Both the position numbers and the translations under genes were made by a program. 64,000 nucleotides of DNA. Origin: an uncultured Roseovarius sp. (GTDB taxonomy: Bacteria > Pseudomonadota > Alphaproteobacteria > Rhodobacterales > Rhodobacteraceae). The stretch spans positions 372,001 to 436,000 of the forward strand of contig CANMFU010000003.1 in the NCBI GenBank assembly GCA_947497295.1, written 5' to 3'. Of this stretch, positions 27,620-36,799 are shown piece by piece (positions within the stretch are counted from its first letter, which is position 1; each line of letters begins with the position of its first letter). The notes under the pieces were generated by a model. The model saw nothing but the letters and a program-made list of their open reading frames with translations. It was not told the DNA's origin and did not search any database.

Positions 27620-29122
27620 TCAGGTGCCGTAAGCCGCGTCCCAACGCTCGATCAGAGACTGTTGCAGGCTTTTGGCCCTGCGGTTCCACGAGACGGCACC
27701 GGCAGGACGGTCCTCGGTCGTGGTCTCCAATCCAGCGCGGCTATTCTCATCGTGGGCAAAGATGGCAAAGGCTAGCGGGCGGCCCGATGGGCCGGTCGCG
27801 TAGCCAGCCAGCGCGCTGACGAAATGCAGCGTACCTGTCTTGGCCTCGACGCTGATGGGATGGCGCTGGTCGGGTGCGCCGTCTGGGCCTCGCATGACAA
27901 AGGATTTCAGCATTGGGGTCAGCGCGGCATGCCTGCTGGTCGCCACCAGCATCCGCGCCATAGCCCGCGCACTGACCCGCGAGCTGGAGCCAAGGCCCGA
28001 ATGATCGACCAGTGTTGCGCCCTCCAGCCCCAGATCTGCGCGCGCCCAGGCAGTCATCTCGCGCGCGGACGCGGCCAGCGATTCGGCGCTGCCCATGCGC
28101 GCCACGGTCGCGGTCATACCGACCAGCTCAGCCGTGAGATTGTTGGAGTATTTCAGCATCCCCTTCAGAATATCAGGCAAAGGATCGCTGAAATGACTGA
28201 CCAGCGTCTCGCCCGAGGGCGCGGCGGCCTGGATTTTGGCCTTGGGCAGTTTGATCTCCTGCGCGCGGGCAAGGCTGGCAAAAACCTCGCCGGCGTAGCT
28301 GTCAGGATAGCGGACCGGCAACCACCGGGCGCCCGATTTTCCCAAGCCTGACCGCGCGACCGTCCATTGGTCATGATCGCCGCCGTCGCTATAGGTATAA
28401 AGCGGCGCTGAACGGTCTGCGACCATCATGCGCGCGACCTGCACCGCCGGACGGTATTTGGCTGACCGGGCATCCATTGTGACCGTATAGCCGGTCGAGG
28501 CGCGCTCCCACTGGAAATGAACGCGGTTGAAATTCAGGTTCAGCCCCGACACCGCCGGGTTATAGCCGACCTGATCGGGCTGGGCCGAATCGATGAACCT
28601 CTCGAACGGCAGCGCGCCGCCGAACACGCGGAAATCGCCGGTCAGGCCGCGCACGCCTGCCGCCTTCAGCTGTTCAGCCATGCCTGCCAGCGCGTCGGTA
28701 TCCAGCACCGGATCGCCGCCGCCGACCAAAACTAGATCACCGTTGATAATACCGTTATCGACCGGCCCGGTCGCCACCAGCCGAGTGCGGAACCTGTAAG
28801 TCGGGCCCAGCGCATCCAGCGCGTAAAGTGCAGTGATCGCTTTGGTTACGCTGGCGGGCGGCATCCCAGTCGCGCCGTTGCGCGCCTCCAGCGTGGCGCC
28901 GGTGCGCATGTCGATGACAGCGTAGCCCACCTTGCCATTCAGCCGCGCCGCATCGATCAGATCCTGCGCCTCTGGCGGACGCGGGCGGCCATCCGGCCCG
29001 ACCAGACCCTTGGGCCGTTGTTGGGGGCGCAGCGATACGGCAGGCGCGCCTGCATAGGACGCCGCCGCAAAGGCCGATAGCGCGCCGCTTAGAAATAGCC
29101 GTCTTGAAAATGAATAGGTCAT
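27620..29122 (-). CDS. dacB: D-alanyl-D-alanine carboxypeptidase/endopeptidase (PBP4 family)
   Basis: The 500-residue protein has a twin-arginine-like signal (SRRLFLSGALSAFAAASYAGA). It carries the three penicillin-binding motifs of the PBP4/DacB class: SVTK (Ser91, Lys94), SNN near residue 326 and KTG near residue 428. The usual inserted domains lie between the first two motifs. It trims or opens D-Ala cross-links of peptidoglycan in the periplasm. It lies 73 bp after nadD on the same strand. The family call is secure; whether export uses Tat or Sec is open. Confidence 0.93.
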   Translation of the reverse strand: MTYSFSRRLFLSGALSAFAAASYAGAPAVSLRPQQRPKGLVGPDGRPRPPEAQDLIDAARLNGKVGYAVIDMRTGATLEARNGATGMPPASVTKAITALYALDALGPTYRFRTRLVATGPVDNGIINGDLVLVGGGDPVLDTDALAGMAEQLKAAGVRGLTGDFRVFGGALPFERFIDSAQPDQVGYNPAVSGLNLNFNRVHFQWERASTGYTVTMDARSAKYRPAVQVARMMVADRSAPLYTYSDGGDHDQWTVARSGLGKSGARWLPVRYPDSYAGEVFASLARAQEIKLPKAKIQAAAPSGETLVSHFSDPLPDILKGMLKYSNNLTAELVGMTATVARMGSAESLAASAREMTAWARADLGLEGATLVDHSGLGSSSRVSARAMARMLVATSRHAALTPMLKSFVMRGPDGAPDQRHPISVEAKTGTLHFVSALAGYATGPSGRPLAFAIFAHDENSRAGLETTTEDRPAGAVSWNRRAKSLQQSLIERWDAAYGT

Positions 29123-29195
29123 GGGCGGGATTTAATCCCAGCAGCGCCGCACCCGCAATCGCCATCTGGAACCCAGCCGCTCACTTTTGCGCGCC

Positions 29196-29807
29196 CTACC
29201 ATTTCCCGGCCTCTCGCAGCGTGGTCGAGGACATCGCCAGCATCGGTACATTGGCAAAACACCACGCCGGAGCTTTCATATGGCCCAGCCAGCGCGCATG
29301 GCTGGTGGGAACGCGGTCGCGCTCGTACATGCGCGCAGCAACGGAGGCGCGGGCCGCAAGCCGCGCGCTGGGCCGCGCCAGGATGCCGATCGGCACCGTT
29401 TCCATAATCTGTCGCCAATCCTGCCAAAGGTGAAACTGCACCATATTATCCGCCCCCATCAGCCAGACAAATTTCAGATCCGGGCGCTCCGCGCGGAGCG
29501 CCGCCAGCGTCAGGGCAGTGTGGCGCGCGCCAATCTGCGCCTCGAAATCGCTGATATGCACGCGCGGGTGCTGCATGATTTCGCGCGCCGCATGCATTCG
29601 CCGCTCCAACGGGGCCGGGCCGTGCGCCTTCAACGGATTGCCGGGGCTGACCAGCCACCAGACGGCATCCAGCCCGAACCGTTTCAGCGCCTCACGCGTG
29701 ATATGGACATGGCCCGCGTGCGGCGGATCGAACGAGCCGCCCAATAGGCCAATCATCTGGCCGCGCCGACTGAACGGCAGCATGATGCGCGGCGCGTGGG
29801 CGGGCAT
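29196..29807 (-). CDS. nadD: Nicotinate-nucleotide adenylyltransferase
   Basis: The start is the ATG at 29807, with AGGAG ten bases before it, giving 203 residues; an internal ATG at 29783 is also possible. The nucleotidyltransferase motif is GLLGGSFDPPHAGHVHIT. Other NadD blocks are WWLVSPGNPLKAH, FVWLMGADNM and the C-terminal ISSTTLRE-like MSSTTLREAGKW. The enzyme adenylylates nicotinate mononucleotide to deamido-NAD in NAD synthesis. A reading frame continues upstream to 30209, but that part overlaps the divergent GGDEF/EAL gene and has no homology. Confidence 0.93.
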   Translation of the reverse strand: MPAHAPRIMLPFSRRGQMIGLLGGSFDPPHAGHVHITREALKRFGLDAVWWLVSPGNPLKAHGPAPLERRMHAAREIMQHPRVHISDFEAQIGARHTALTLAALRAERPDLKFVWLMGADNMVQFHLWQDWRQIMETVPIGILARPSARLAARASVAARMYERDRVPTSHARWLGHMKAPAWCFANVPMLAMSSTTLREAGKW

Positions 29808-29913
29808 GGTCGGTAATCTCCTAAAATTCGTTGATTTTTCTAGACAGAAAGCCGGTCGAAGGCCACCCGATATTAAGAAGGCTGCGTCACGATCTGCCTG
29901 AACGGGCTGAAAA

Positions 29914-31860
29914 ATGGACGCAGCAGTGGCGCACGGTCGAAAAATACAAAAGTGCAACCTGTCTGGCGCCAGCGCCAGACCTGGCATCGCGCGTCCTGTG
30001 ACTGAAATTCCCACATCTGCGGGCGCCGACGCGCCACTGCCCAGTATGATTCTGCCCAAAATGATACTGGAGCATACCCGCGATGGTATCGCGCTGCTCG
30101 ATATCCGTGGCCGCATGTTGTGGATGAATCCCGCGCTGGAGGAAATGCTGGGCTGGCCGCTGGACCTGATGCGCGGGCGCAACCCAGCCGAAGTCATAAA
30201 CCTACCCAAAAACCGCCCAACCCAGAAAGAACTGACGCAGTTTCGCTACGTACCCCACAGCTCTCTGTTCGAAACGTTTCGCGTGACACGGCACATGCGC
30301 CGCGACGGCACAAAATTCTGGAATCAGCAAAGCCATGCACTGATCAATCTGGGGCCGGACGATACGCAGAAAATGGTGGTCGTCACCTGCCGCGACATCA
30401 GCGAACAGGTCCGCGTCCAGGCCGCGCTGGTCCAGCTCAAGGATGACCTGGAAACCGCCGCCTATCACGACGATCTGACGGGGCTGGGCAATCGCAAGAA
30501 ACTGTCGCGTTATCTGGCATCCGATCCTGTGCGCGAAAGCATCACGGCTGGCCGCGTCGGCGTGCTTCATCTGGATCTCGACAAGTTCAAGCAGATCAAT
30601 GACACGCTGGGTCACGCTGCCGGCGATAGCGTGCTGCGCCATGTGGCCAAGGCGCTGACCAACTGCACACGCTCTGGCGATCTGATCTGCCGCACCGGCG
30701 GCGACGAGTTTTTGCTGATCTGTCTCGGCATCCCGGACACGGCGACACTGATGCGCCGGGCCGAAGAGATACTGCGCGCCGCAACCCGGCCTCTGAGCTG
30801 GAAAGACCACACGCTGGAGCCTGGCATCTCTATCGGTGCCAGTACATGCGTGGCGTCTGCCTCAACAGATACGACATCAATTGAGCAATGTGGCGGAGAG
30901 GCCTTGATCCGGCAGGCTGATCAGGCACTGTACGCCGCCAAAGAAGAGGGTCGCGGTCGGGCGGTTCTGTATACAGATATGCTGGGCGCGCGCTACCGTG
31001 CCGAACGGCAACTGGCGCGTGATCTGGCGCATGCAATCGAACAGGGTCAATTCACCGTCTATCTGCAACCGATCCTGCATCTGGAGCATGGCCGTATTAC
31101 CGGATGCGAGGCTTTGCTGCGCTGGCGCCATCCAACACGCGGTCTGCTGTGCCCGGCCGATTTCATCGAAGCCGCCCAGCAAGCGCAACTGTTAAGCCAA
31201 ATTGATTATCTTGCCATGGATGCCGCATTGGATGCGCTGGCCGATCTGCACAGCCAGGGCTTTAGTGATTTAAGCGTGTCTCTGAACGTCTCCAGCTGCA
31301 TTCTTGAAGATGCGGATTATCCCGGCCTGCTGGATTGGGCGCTGCAATCGCGTGATTTGCCGCCATCCAGTGTCTGTGTCGAAATTCAGGAAACGACAAT
31401 CACCGCACAAGCCGCGCAGCTGACAACTGCCGTCAATCGACTGCGCAGCCTTGGCGTCCGGGTCGCGCTGGACAACTTCGGCGTCGGACATGCCGGGCTG
31501 GCGCAAATGTCCTCGACTCAGCTGGACGCGATCAAGTTGGACAGGTCAATGATCTGCCGTCTTGAGGAGGATGACCGCGCCCGCATTGTAACGCGATCGG
31601 TCATCCAGATGTGTGCGCTACTGGGCATGCAAGTGGTTGCCGAAGGCATCGAGACCCAAGGCCAGCTGGATTTCCTGCGCCGCGCCAAATGTCCGATGGT
31701 TCAGGGCTACGGGATCGCCCGGCCCATGCCGCTGGACCAAATTTCCCTGTGGCTGCGCGCCTACCCCGTGCCGCAAGCGCCTGTCCTTCTGCCCATTGCG
31801 GACATTGGCGGCCCGTTGCCCGAACGCCGCGCGCGCGTCCAAGACGATAACAGCATTTGA
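29914..31860 (+). CDS. PAS-GGDEF-EAL cyclic-di-GMP signalling protein
   Basis: The 648-residue cytoplasmic protein has a PAS domain (about residues 50-170), a GGDEF domain with an intact signature (GGDEF at 262-266) and an EAL domain (EALLRW, Glu399). The diguanylate cyclase half looks active. In the EAL half most metal and catalytic positions are kept (Asn in LNVSS, Glu in VEIQET, Lys in IKLDRS, Glu in VAEGIET, Gln in VQGYGIA). The DDFGTG loop, however, reads DNFGVG (Asp520-Asn521), so the phosphodiesterase may be weak or inactive. The start is uncertain; an ATG at 30046 would begin just before the PAS domain. Confidence 0.92.
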   Translation: MDAAVAHGRKIQKCNLSGASARPGIARPVTEIPTSAGADAPLPSMILPKMILEHTRDGIALLDIRGRMLWMNPALEEMLGWPLDLMRGRNPAEVINLPKNRPTQKELTQFRYVPHSSLFETFRVTRHMRRDGTKFWNQQSHALINLGPDDTQKMVVVTCRDISEQVRVQAALVQLKDDLETAAYHDDLTGLGNRKKLSRYLASDPVRESITAGRVGVLHLDLDKFKQINDTLGHAAGDSVLRHVAKALTNCTRSGDLICRTGGDEFLLICLGIPDTATLMRRAEEILRAATRPLSWKDHTLEPGISIGASTCVASASTDTTSIEQCGGEALIRQADQALYAAKEEGRGRAVLYTDMLGARYRAERQLARDLAHAIEQGQFTVYLQPILHLEHGRITGCEALLRWRHPTRGLLCPADFIEAAQQAQLLSQIDYLAMDAALDALADLHSQGFSDLSVSLNVSSCILEDADYPGLLDWALQSRDLPPSSVCVEIQETTITAQAAQLTTAVNRLRSLGVRVALDNFGVGHAGLAQMSSTQLDAIKLDRSMICRLEEDDRARIVTRSVIQMCALLGMQVVAEGIETQGQLDFLRRAKCPMVQGYGIARPMPLDQISLWLRAYPVPQAPVLLPIADIGGPLPERRARVQDDNSI

Positions 31861-31938
31861 ATTCACCGGGCCGGATAGTTACATGACCTCCAACCTCGGC
31901 CGTTCTAATGCGGCCCTCTAAGAACGGAAAGAGCGATC

Positions 31939-33600
31939 ATGGCAGCCAATCAGTACGTCTATCACATGCAGGACGTCTCCAAGGCCTATCCCGGCGGCAA
32001 GAAATGCTTTGAGAATATTCATCTCAGCTTTCTGCCCGGTGTGAAAATCGGCGTCGTCGGCGTCAACGGCTCGGGCAAATCGACCCTGCTTAAAATTATG
32101 GCCGGTCTGGACAAGGATTTTACCGGCGAAGCGTGGGCCGCGAAGGACGCGACCGTCGGCTACCTGCCGCAGGAGCCGCAGCTGGATGGGTCCATGTCGG
32201 TGCGCGAAAACGTGATGCTTGGCGTCGCGACAAAATTGGCCAAGCTGGAGCGGTTTAACGAAATCGCAATGCAGATCGCCGAGGATTACTCGGACGAACT
32301 GATGGAGGAGATGACGGCCCTTCAGGACCAGATCGACGCCGAAAACCTGTGGGATCTGGACAGCCAGATCGACATTTCAATGGGCGCGCTGCGCTGCCCG
32401 GCGGATGACGCCGATATCGACAGCCTGTCGGGCGGTGAAAAGCGCCGCGTCGCGCTGTGCAAGCTGCTGCTGCAAGCCCCCGATATGCTGCTGCTGGACG
32501 AACCGACCAACCATCTGGATGCCGAAACCATTGCCTGGCTGCAACAGCACCTGATGGCCTACAAGGGCACGATCCTGATCGTCACCCATGACCGGTATTT
32601 TCTGGATGACATCACCAGCTGGATTCTCGAACTGGATCGTGGCCGCGGCATCCCCTACGAGGGGAACTATTCGGCCTGGCTGGAGCAGAAGGCAAAGCGC
32701 CTGATGCAAGAAGCGCGCGAAGACAAGTCCAAGCAGAAAACGCTGGAGCGCGAACTGGAATGGATGCGTCAGGGCGCCAAGGCTCGTCAGGCCAAATCCA
32801 AGGCACGGATCAACGCCTATAACGAGATGGCCGGCCAGTCAGAGCGCGAAAAACTGGCGCGCGCCCAGATTGTTATCCCGAACGGCCAGCGCTTGGGTCA
32901 GAAGGTGATCGAGGTGAATGGCCTGCGCAAGGCGATGGGCGACCGGCTGCTGATCGAAGATCTCAGCTTTTCGCTGCCACCCGGTGGCATTGTTGGTGTG
33001 ATCGGACCCAACGGGGCGGGTAAATCGACCCTGTTCAAGATGCTGACCGGGCAGGAAAAGCCCGACGCGGGATCGATCGAATTTGGCACGACTGTTGATC
33101 TGAGCTATGTTGATCAGTCACGCGACGATCTGAACCCGGATGAAAATGTGTGGGAGGCGATTGCCGACGGGCAGGATATCATCAAGCTGGGCGATGCCGA
33201 AGTGAACGCGCGCGCCTATTGCGGGGCGTTCAATTTCAAGGGCAGCGACCAGCAAAAGAAGGTCTCGCTGCTGTCGGGCGGTGAGCGGAACCGCGTTCAC
33301 ATGGCGCGCCTCTTGCGCTCGGGCGGCAACGTTCTGCTGCTGGACGAGCCGACCAACGATCTGGACGTTGAAACACTGCGCGCGCTAGAGGACGCGTTGG
33401 TCGATTTTGCCGGCTGCGCCGTTGTTATTTCGCACGACCGTTTCTTCCTCGACCGGATCTGCACTCATATGTTGGCCTTCGAGGGCGACGCGCATGTCGA
33501 ATGGTTTGAGGGCAACTTCGAGGATTACGAAGAAGACAAGAAACGCCGCCTTGGCGATGTGGAGCCTTCGCGCATGAAGCACAAGAAATTTGCGCGGTAA
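31939..33600 (+). CDS. ettA: Energy-dependent translational throttle protein EttA (ABC-F)
   Basis: The 553-residue protein has two ABC domains without membrane helices. They contain Walker A motifs GVNGSGKST and GPNGAGKST, two LSGGE signatures (LSGGEKRRV and LSGGERNRV), and the Walker B blocks LLLDEPTNHLDAE and LLLDEPTNDLDVE. The arm and linker regions (KLERFNEI, LEWMRQGAKARQAKSKARI) are those of EttA. EttA binds the ribosomal E site and gates entry into elongation according to the ATP/ADP ratio. The gene stands alone, with AACGGAAAGAGCG before the ATG and a perfect hairpin 50 bp after the stop. Confidence 0.95.
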   Translation: MAANQYVYHMQDVSKAYPGGKKCFENIHLSFLPGVKIGVVGVNGSGKSTLLKIMAGLDKDFTGEAWAAKDATVGYLPQEPQLDGSMSVRENVMLGVATKLAKLERFNEIAMQIAEDYSDELMEEMTALQDQIDAENLWDLDSQIDISMGALRCPADDADIDSLSGGEKRRVALCKLLLQAPDMLLLDEPTNHLDAETIAWLQQHLMAYKGTILIVTHDRYFLDDITSWILELDRGRGIPYEGNYSAWLEQKAKRLMQEAREDKSKQKTLERELEWMRQGAKARQAKSKARINAYNEMAGQSEREKLARAQIVIPNGQRLGQKVIEVNGLRKAMGDRLLIEDLSFSLPPGGIVGVIGPNGAGKSTLFKMLTGQEKPDAGSIEFGTTVDLSYVDQSRDDLNPDENVWEAIADGQDIIKLGDAEVNARAYCGAFNFKGSDQQKKVSLLSGGERNRVHMARLLRSGGNVLLLDEPTNDLDVETLRALEDALVDFAGCAVVISHDRFFLDRICTHMLAFEGDAHVEWFEGNFEDYEEDKKRRLGDVEPSRMKHKKFAR

Positions 33601-33651
33601 ATTGCGGGCGAACGCAAGCCGGGCCTGATGCCGATGGCCTGATTTTCCGAT

Positions 33652-33683
33652 ATGACGCGCGCATCAAACCGGGCGCGCGTCAT
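33652..33683. repeat. Perfect 11-bp inverted repeat after ettA
   Basis: ATGACGCGCGC (33652-33662) is the exact reverse complement of GCGCGCGTCAT (33673-33683), with a ten-base spacer. It lies between ettA and the next plus-strand gene. It lacks a T-run, so it could be an mRNA-stabilising hairpin, a rho-linked terminator or an operator. Confidence 0.6.
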
Positions 33684-33763
33684 GCCGTTGATAGTCACGT
33701 GTGACGACAAGCATCTGGTAACGTCTCTTCCACGGCACCTTTAAACCGCCTAAAGCATCCTAC

Positions 33764-34924
33764 ATGTCCATTCAGCCTCAAACCTTCGACCTCATCATCA
33801 TTGGCGCCGGCCCCGCCGGCTCTGCCGCCGCCATCACGGCACGGCGGGCTGGGCTGAGTGCGGCGCTGATAGACAAGGCTAAATTCCCACGCGACAAACT
33901 TTGCGGCGGGCTGGTGACCGGACGGGCGCGGACGCAATACTGCGAGACGTTTGGCAGAGATCTGGATCCGGCGCTTTTTCAGGCCCATAGCCAAATTGCC
34001 TTTCATGCTGGCGATGTGCGCCTAGGCGAGATCCAGAAAACTCCGACGCTTTATCTGACGATGCGCCGGGACATGGACGCGCATCTGCTGGGCCTCGCGC
34101 TGGCCGCCGGTGCCAAGGATTTTACAGGCCAGCGCATCGCACAAATCAACACTGAAAATCCGACTGTCACACTGGACGATGGCACCGTTTTGACCGGCAA
34201 AATCCTGATTGGCGCAGACGGGGTAAACAGCATGGTGGCGCGCGCGCTATTCGGGCGGGCGTTCGATCCGGCGCGAATTGGATTTGCGCTGGAAGTCGAA
34301 GCGCCTCCTGGACCTGCCACCGACACGATCCGTATTGATTTCGATGCCGCCAGCTGGGGATATGGCTGGCGCTTTCCCAAGGCAGCTAGCACCACCATTG
34401 GCGTGGGCGGACTGCAAGCGCCCAACCCCGACATGAAGACGCGGCTGGCAAAATATCGTGCCGCGTTGGCCGAGGACGCCAATTGCCCGGTCAAAGGCCA
34501 CTTTCTGCCTTTTGGCGATTTCAAGCGTGTGCCGGGCCGGGGCCGTGTCCTGCTGATCGGCGATGCAGCAGGGCTGGTCGATCCCATTACGGGTGAGGGT
34601 ATTGCGCATGCGCTGCAGTCGGGCGCGGCAGCGGGGATTGCGGCGGCGCACGCCATCGCAGACGGCAACCCCCAAAGCGCGCTGCGCCGATACCGAACTG
34701 CACTGCGTCCCTTGCATCGTGGATTGCGTATGGCGGGCTGGCTGCGTCCGCTGATCTTTGAACCGCGGTTGAACCCGCTGTTCCGGCGCGCCTTCGGCCA
34801 GTCATCCGTGGTCAAAAGTGCATATCTGCGCCTGCTGGCTGGCGACGTCGAATATCCCGGCCTGTGCTTGCTGGTGCTGCGCCGCCTGCCCGGCGCCGCA
34901 CTGCGCCATTTACGACTGCGGTAA
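33764..34924 (+). CDS. Geranylgeranyl reductase-family FAD-dependent oxidoreductase
   Basis: The 386-residue protein has the N-terminal FAD motif DLIIIGAGPAGSAAAITARRAG. It also has the family blocks FPRDKLCGGLVTGRA, ILIGADGVNSMVARAL and RVLLIGDAAGLVDPITGEGI. Members reduce prenyl chains of chlorophyll, quinones or archaeal lipids, and others hydroxylate unrelated substrates. No photosynthesis genes are seen nearby, so a bacteriochlorophyll role is not supported here. The ATG follows weakly conserved upstream sequence. Substrate unknown. Confidence 0.85.
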   Translation: MSIQPQTFDLIIIGAGPAGSAAAITARRAGLSAALIDKAKFPRDKLCGGLVTGRARTQYCETFGRDLDPALFQAHSQIAFHAGDVRLGEIQKTPTLYLTMRRDMDAHLLGLALAAGAKDFTGQRIAQINTENPTVTLDDGTVLTGKILIGADGVNSMVARALFGRAFDPARIGFALEVEAPPGPATDTIRIDFDAASWGYGWRFPKAASTTIGVGGLQAPNPDMKTRLAKYRAALAEDANCPVKGHFLPFGDFKRVPGRGRVLLIGDAAGLVDPITGEGIAHALQSGAAAGIAAAHAIADGNPQSALRRYRTALRPLHRGLRMAGWLRPLIFEPRLNPLFRRAFGQSSVVKSAYLRLLAGDVEYPGLCLLVLRRLPGAALRHLRLR

Positions 34925-35104
34925 AACCGCGCTGCGGCGCTCTGCGGTGGTTAGGGCTTGCAAAATACCCGAATACGCGCCATATTATCTTCTGCGACGT
35001 TACCACTATCGACCATCTGCTCCTTACGGCACAGGCACTCGATCTTGCACTGACTAGCCGGGCTGCCGCACCAACGCGGGCAGCAACTACCAAGGAGATA
35101 CGGA

Positions 35105-35311
35105 ATGGCCAGTGGCACCGTAAAATGGTTTAACGCAACTAAAGGCTTCGGCTTCATCGCACCTGATGGTGGCGGCAAGGACGTGTTTGTGCACATCTCC
35201 GCAGTCGAGCGCGCCGGCCTGACCGGCCTGGCAGACGACCAGAAAGTGACATTCGACATCGAAGCAGGCCGCGACGGTCGCGAATCGGCATCGAACATCG
35301 CTCTGGCGTAA
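35105..35311 (+). CDS. Cold-shock protein, CspA family
   Basis: The 68-residue single cold-shock domain has both RNA-binding motifs, KGFGFIAP (RNP1) and DVFVHISAV (RNP2). The ribosome-binding site CAAGGAGATACGGA is strong. A 5' leader of up to about 180 bases precedes it, which in this family is often regulatory. A terminator follows at 35337. It is a nucleic-acid chaperone of the cytoplasm. Confidence 0.96.
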   Translation: MASGTVKWFNATKGFGFIAPDGGGKDVFVHISAVERAGLTGLADDQKVTFDIEAGRDGRESASNIALA

Positions 35312-35336
35312 GCCTGACGTTGATAAGTGGTAAATC

Positions 35337-35359
35337 GGGGCCCCAACGGGCCCCTTTTT
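35337..35359 (+). terminator. Rho-independent terminator after the cold-shock gene
   Basis: GGGGCCC pairs with GGGCCCC across a CAAC-type loop and is followed by TTTTT (35355-35359). It begins 26 bp after the stop codon. Confidence 0.9.
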
Positions 35360-35389
35360 CGTGGTAGAGGACAGCCTCAATGCATTCTG

Positions 35390-36112
35390 TCAATCCTGTG
35401 TCGCAAGACTTCGGGCTACCAGATCCTGAACCTTAGGGCCGATATTGTCGACAATCAGCGAGACACCTTTTGCGTTGGGATGCGTGCCGTCGTCCTGAAC
35501 ATACGGCGCCAGATCCGCCGCATCCTCGGGCAGAGCGGCGAAGAAATCCAACATTAACAGCGTGTCGTATTTGCTTGCCAGATCAGGATAGATCGCGTTG
35601 AACGCCGTGCGATAATCGGGGCCATAATTATCCTTTGCGATAAGGCCGACCAAAAGCACCTCGATATCGTTTTCAGCCGCCTTTGACAGGATCTGCTCCA
35701 GATTTGCACGCGTTTCAGCCGGATCTATTCCGCGCAACAGATCGTTCCCGCCCAACTCGACGATCATAGCGTTGGGGGTGTCGCCCAGCGCCCAGTCTAT
35801 GCGCCGCACGCCGCCCGCTGTCGTGCTGCCAGACACTGAGGCATTGATCAAACGCACGGGAACACCGTCCGGCGTCCCATTCTCGCGCAGCCAGACGCTG
35901 AGCTGCGCGACGAATCCGTCGTCACGCGGCAAGCCGTACCCCGCGGTCAGGCTGTCGCCAAAGGCCATGACACGAAGCTCCTGCGCCGCCCCGGCGTCAT
36001 CGGCGGACGCGACCCCGCCAGCCAAAGCCGCGACCAAAAGACCCGGCAGCAGCGCCTTGCCCCTCAGGCACGCGGCCCCATATGTGATCCAACCCCTTAC
36101 AGACAGGCGCAT
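35390..36112 (-). CDS. tesA: Arylesterase / acyl-CoA thioesterase I, SGNH hydrolase
   Basis: The 240-residue protein has a signal peptide (hydrophobic core LLPGLLVAALAGGVASA). The SGNH blocks are MAFGDSLTAGYGLP (catalytic Ser), SVSGSTTAGG (Gly), VELGGNDLLRGI (Asn) and DGTHPNAKG (Asp and His). TesA hydrolyses esters and thioesters in the periplasm. It diverges from ybbA with only 3 bp between the two start codons, the classical tesA/ybbA neighbourhood. Each gene must therefore take its 5' leader from inside the other. Confidence 0.93.
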   Translation of the reverse strand: MRLSVRGWITYGAACLRGKALLPGLLVAALAGGVASADDAGAAQELRVMAFGDSLTAGYGLPRDDGFVAQLSVWLRENGTPDGVPVRLINASVSGSTTAGGVRRIDWALGDTPNAMIVELGGNDLLRGIDPAETRANLEQILSKAAENDIEVLLVGLIAKDNYGPDYRTAFNAIYPDLASKYDTLLMLDFFAALPEDAADLAPYVQDDGTHPNAKGVSLIVDNIGPKVQDLVARSLATQD

Positions 36113-36115
36113 TTC

Positions 36116-36799
36116 ATGACCTCTTCAATCGTGTCGTTACACAACGTTGGGCTGACACTTAGGTCGGGTATGGGCCAGGTCGAGATTCTCAGGGATATTT
36201 CAATGGCTGTCGCGCCGGGCGAGACGCTGGCGTTGGTCGGTCCGTCCGGGTCGGGCAAGTCATCGCTGCTGATGCTGATGGGCGGGTTGGAGCGGGCGAC
36301 CACCGGGCGCGTGACCACGCTGGGCAAGGATTTGAACAGCTTGGACGAGGATGCGCTGGCGCGGATGCGCCGTGGCGCAATGGGGGTGGTGTTTCAGTCT
36401 TTCAACCTGATCCCGACAATGACCGCGCTGGAAAACGTCGCCGTTCCGCTGGAACTGGCGGACGCGCAGGATGCAGCGGCGCGTGCCGCCGCGCAGCTTG
36501 AGGCGGTTGGACTGTCTGCACGCTCAGGCCACTACCCCTCGCAGATGTCGGGCGGCGAGCAGCAGCGCGTTGCGCTGGCCCGTGCCACGGCACCCCGGCC
36601 CCGCCTGATTCTGGCGGATGAGCCGACTGGGAATCTGGACAGCGCCACAGGCGCCGCAATCATCGATCTGCTGTTCGACCTCAGCGCACAGCATGGTGCG
36701 ACACTGATCCTGGTGACGCATGATGCCGAATTGGCCGCGCGCTGTGATCGCATGGTTGCCCTGCATGACGGGCGTATCCAGGAAAGTGTGCCTGCATGA
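36116..36799 (+). CDS. ybbA: ABC transporter ATP-binding protein, YbbA type
   Basis: The 227-residue ATPase has Walker A GPSGSGKSS, the Q-loop GVVFQSFNLIPTMTALENV, signature MSGGEQQRVALARA and Walker B LILADEPTGNLD. The LolD/MacB-type Q-loop shows it serves a type VII (FtsX-like) permease, which is the next gene with a 4-bp ATGA overlap. The transported or extracted substrate is unknown, though the tesA link suggests lipid or lipoprotein handling. Confidence 0.92.
   Translation: MTSSIVSLHNVGLTLRSGMGQVEILRDISMAVAPGETLALVGPSGSGKSSLLMLMGGLERATTGRVTTLGKDLNSLDEDALARMRRGAMGVVFQSFNLIPTMTALENVAVPLELADAQDAAARAAAQLEAVGLSARSGHYPSQMSGGEQQRVALARATAPRPRLILADEPTGNLDSATGAAIIDLLFDLSAQHGATLILVTHDAELAARCDRMVALHDGRIQESVPA

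Noticed and set aside
29808..30209. N-terminal extension of NadD
   Set aside because: The NadD motif starts after the ATG at 29807, and the extension is antisense to the GGDEF/EAL gene.
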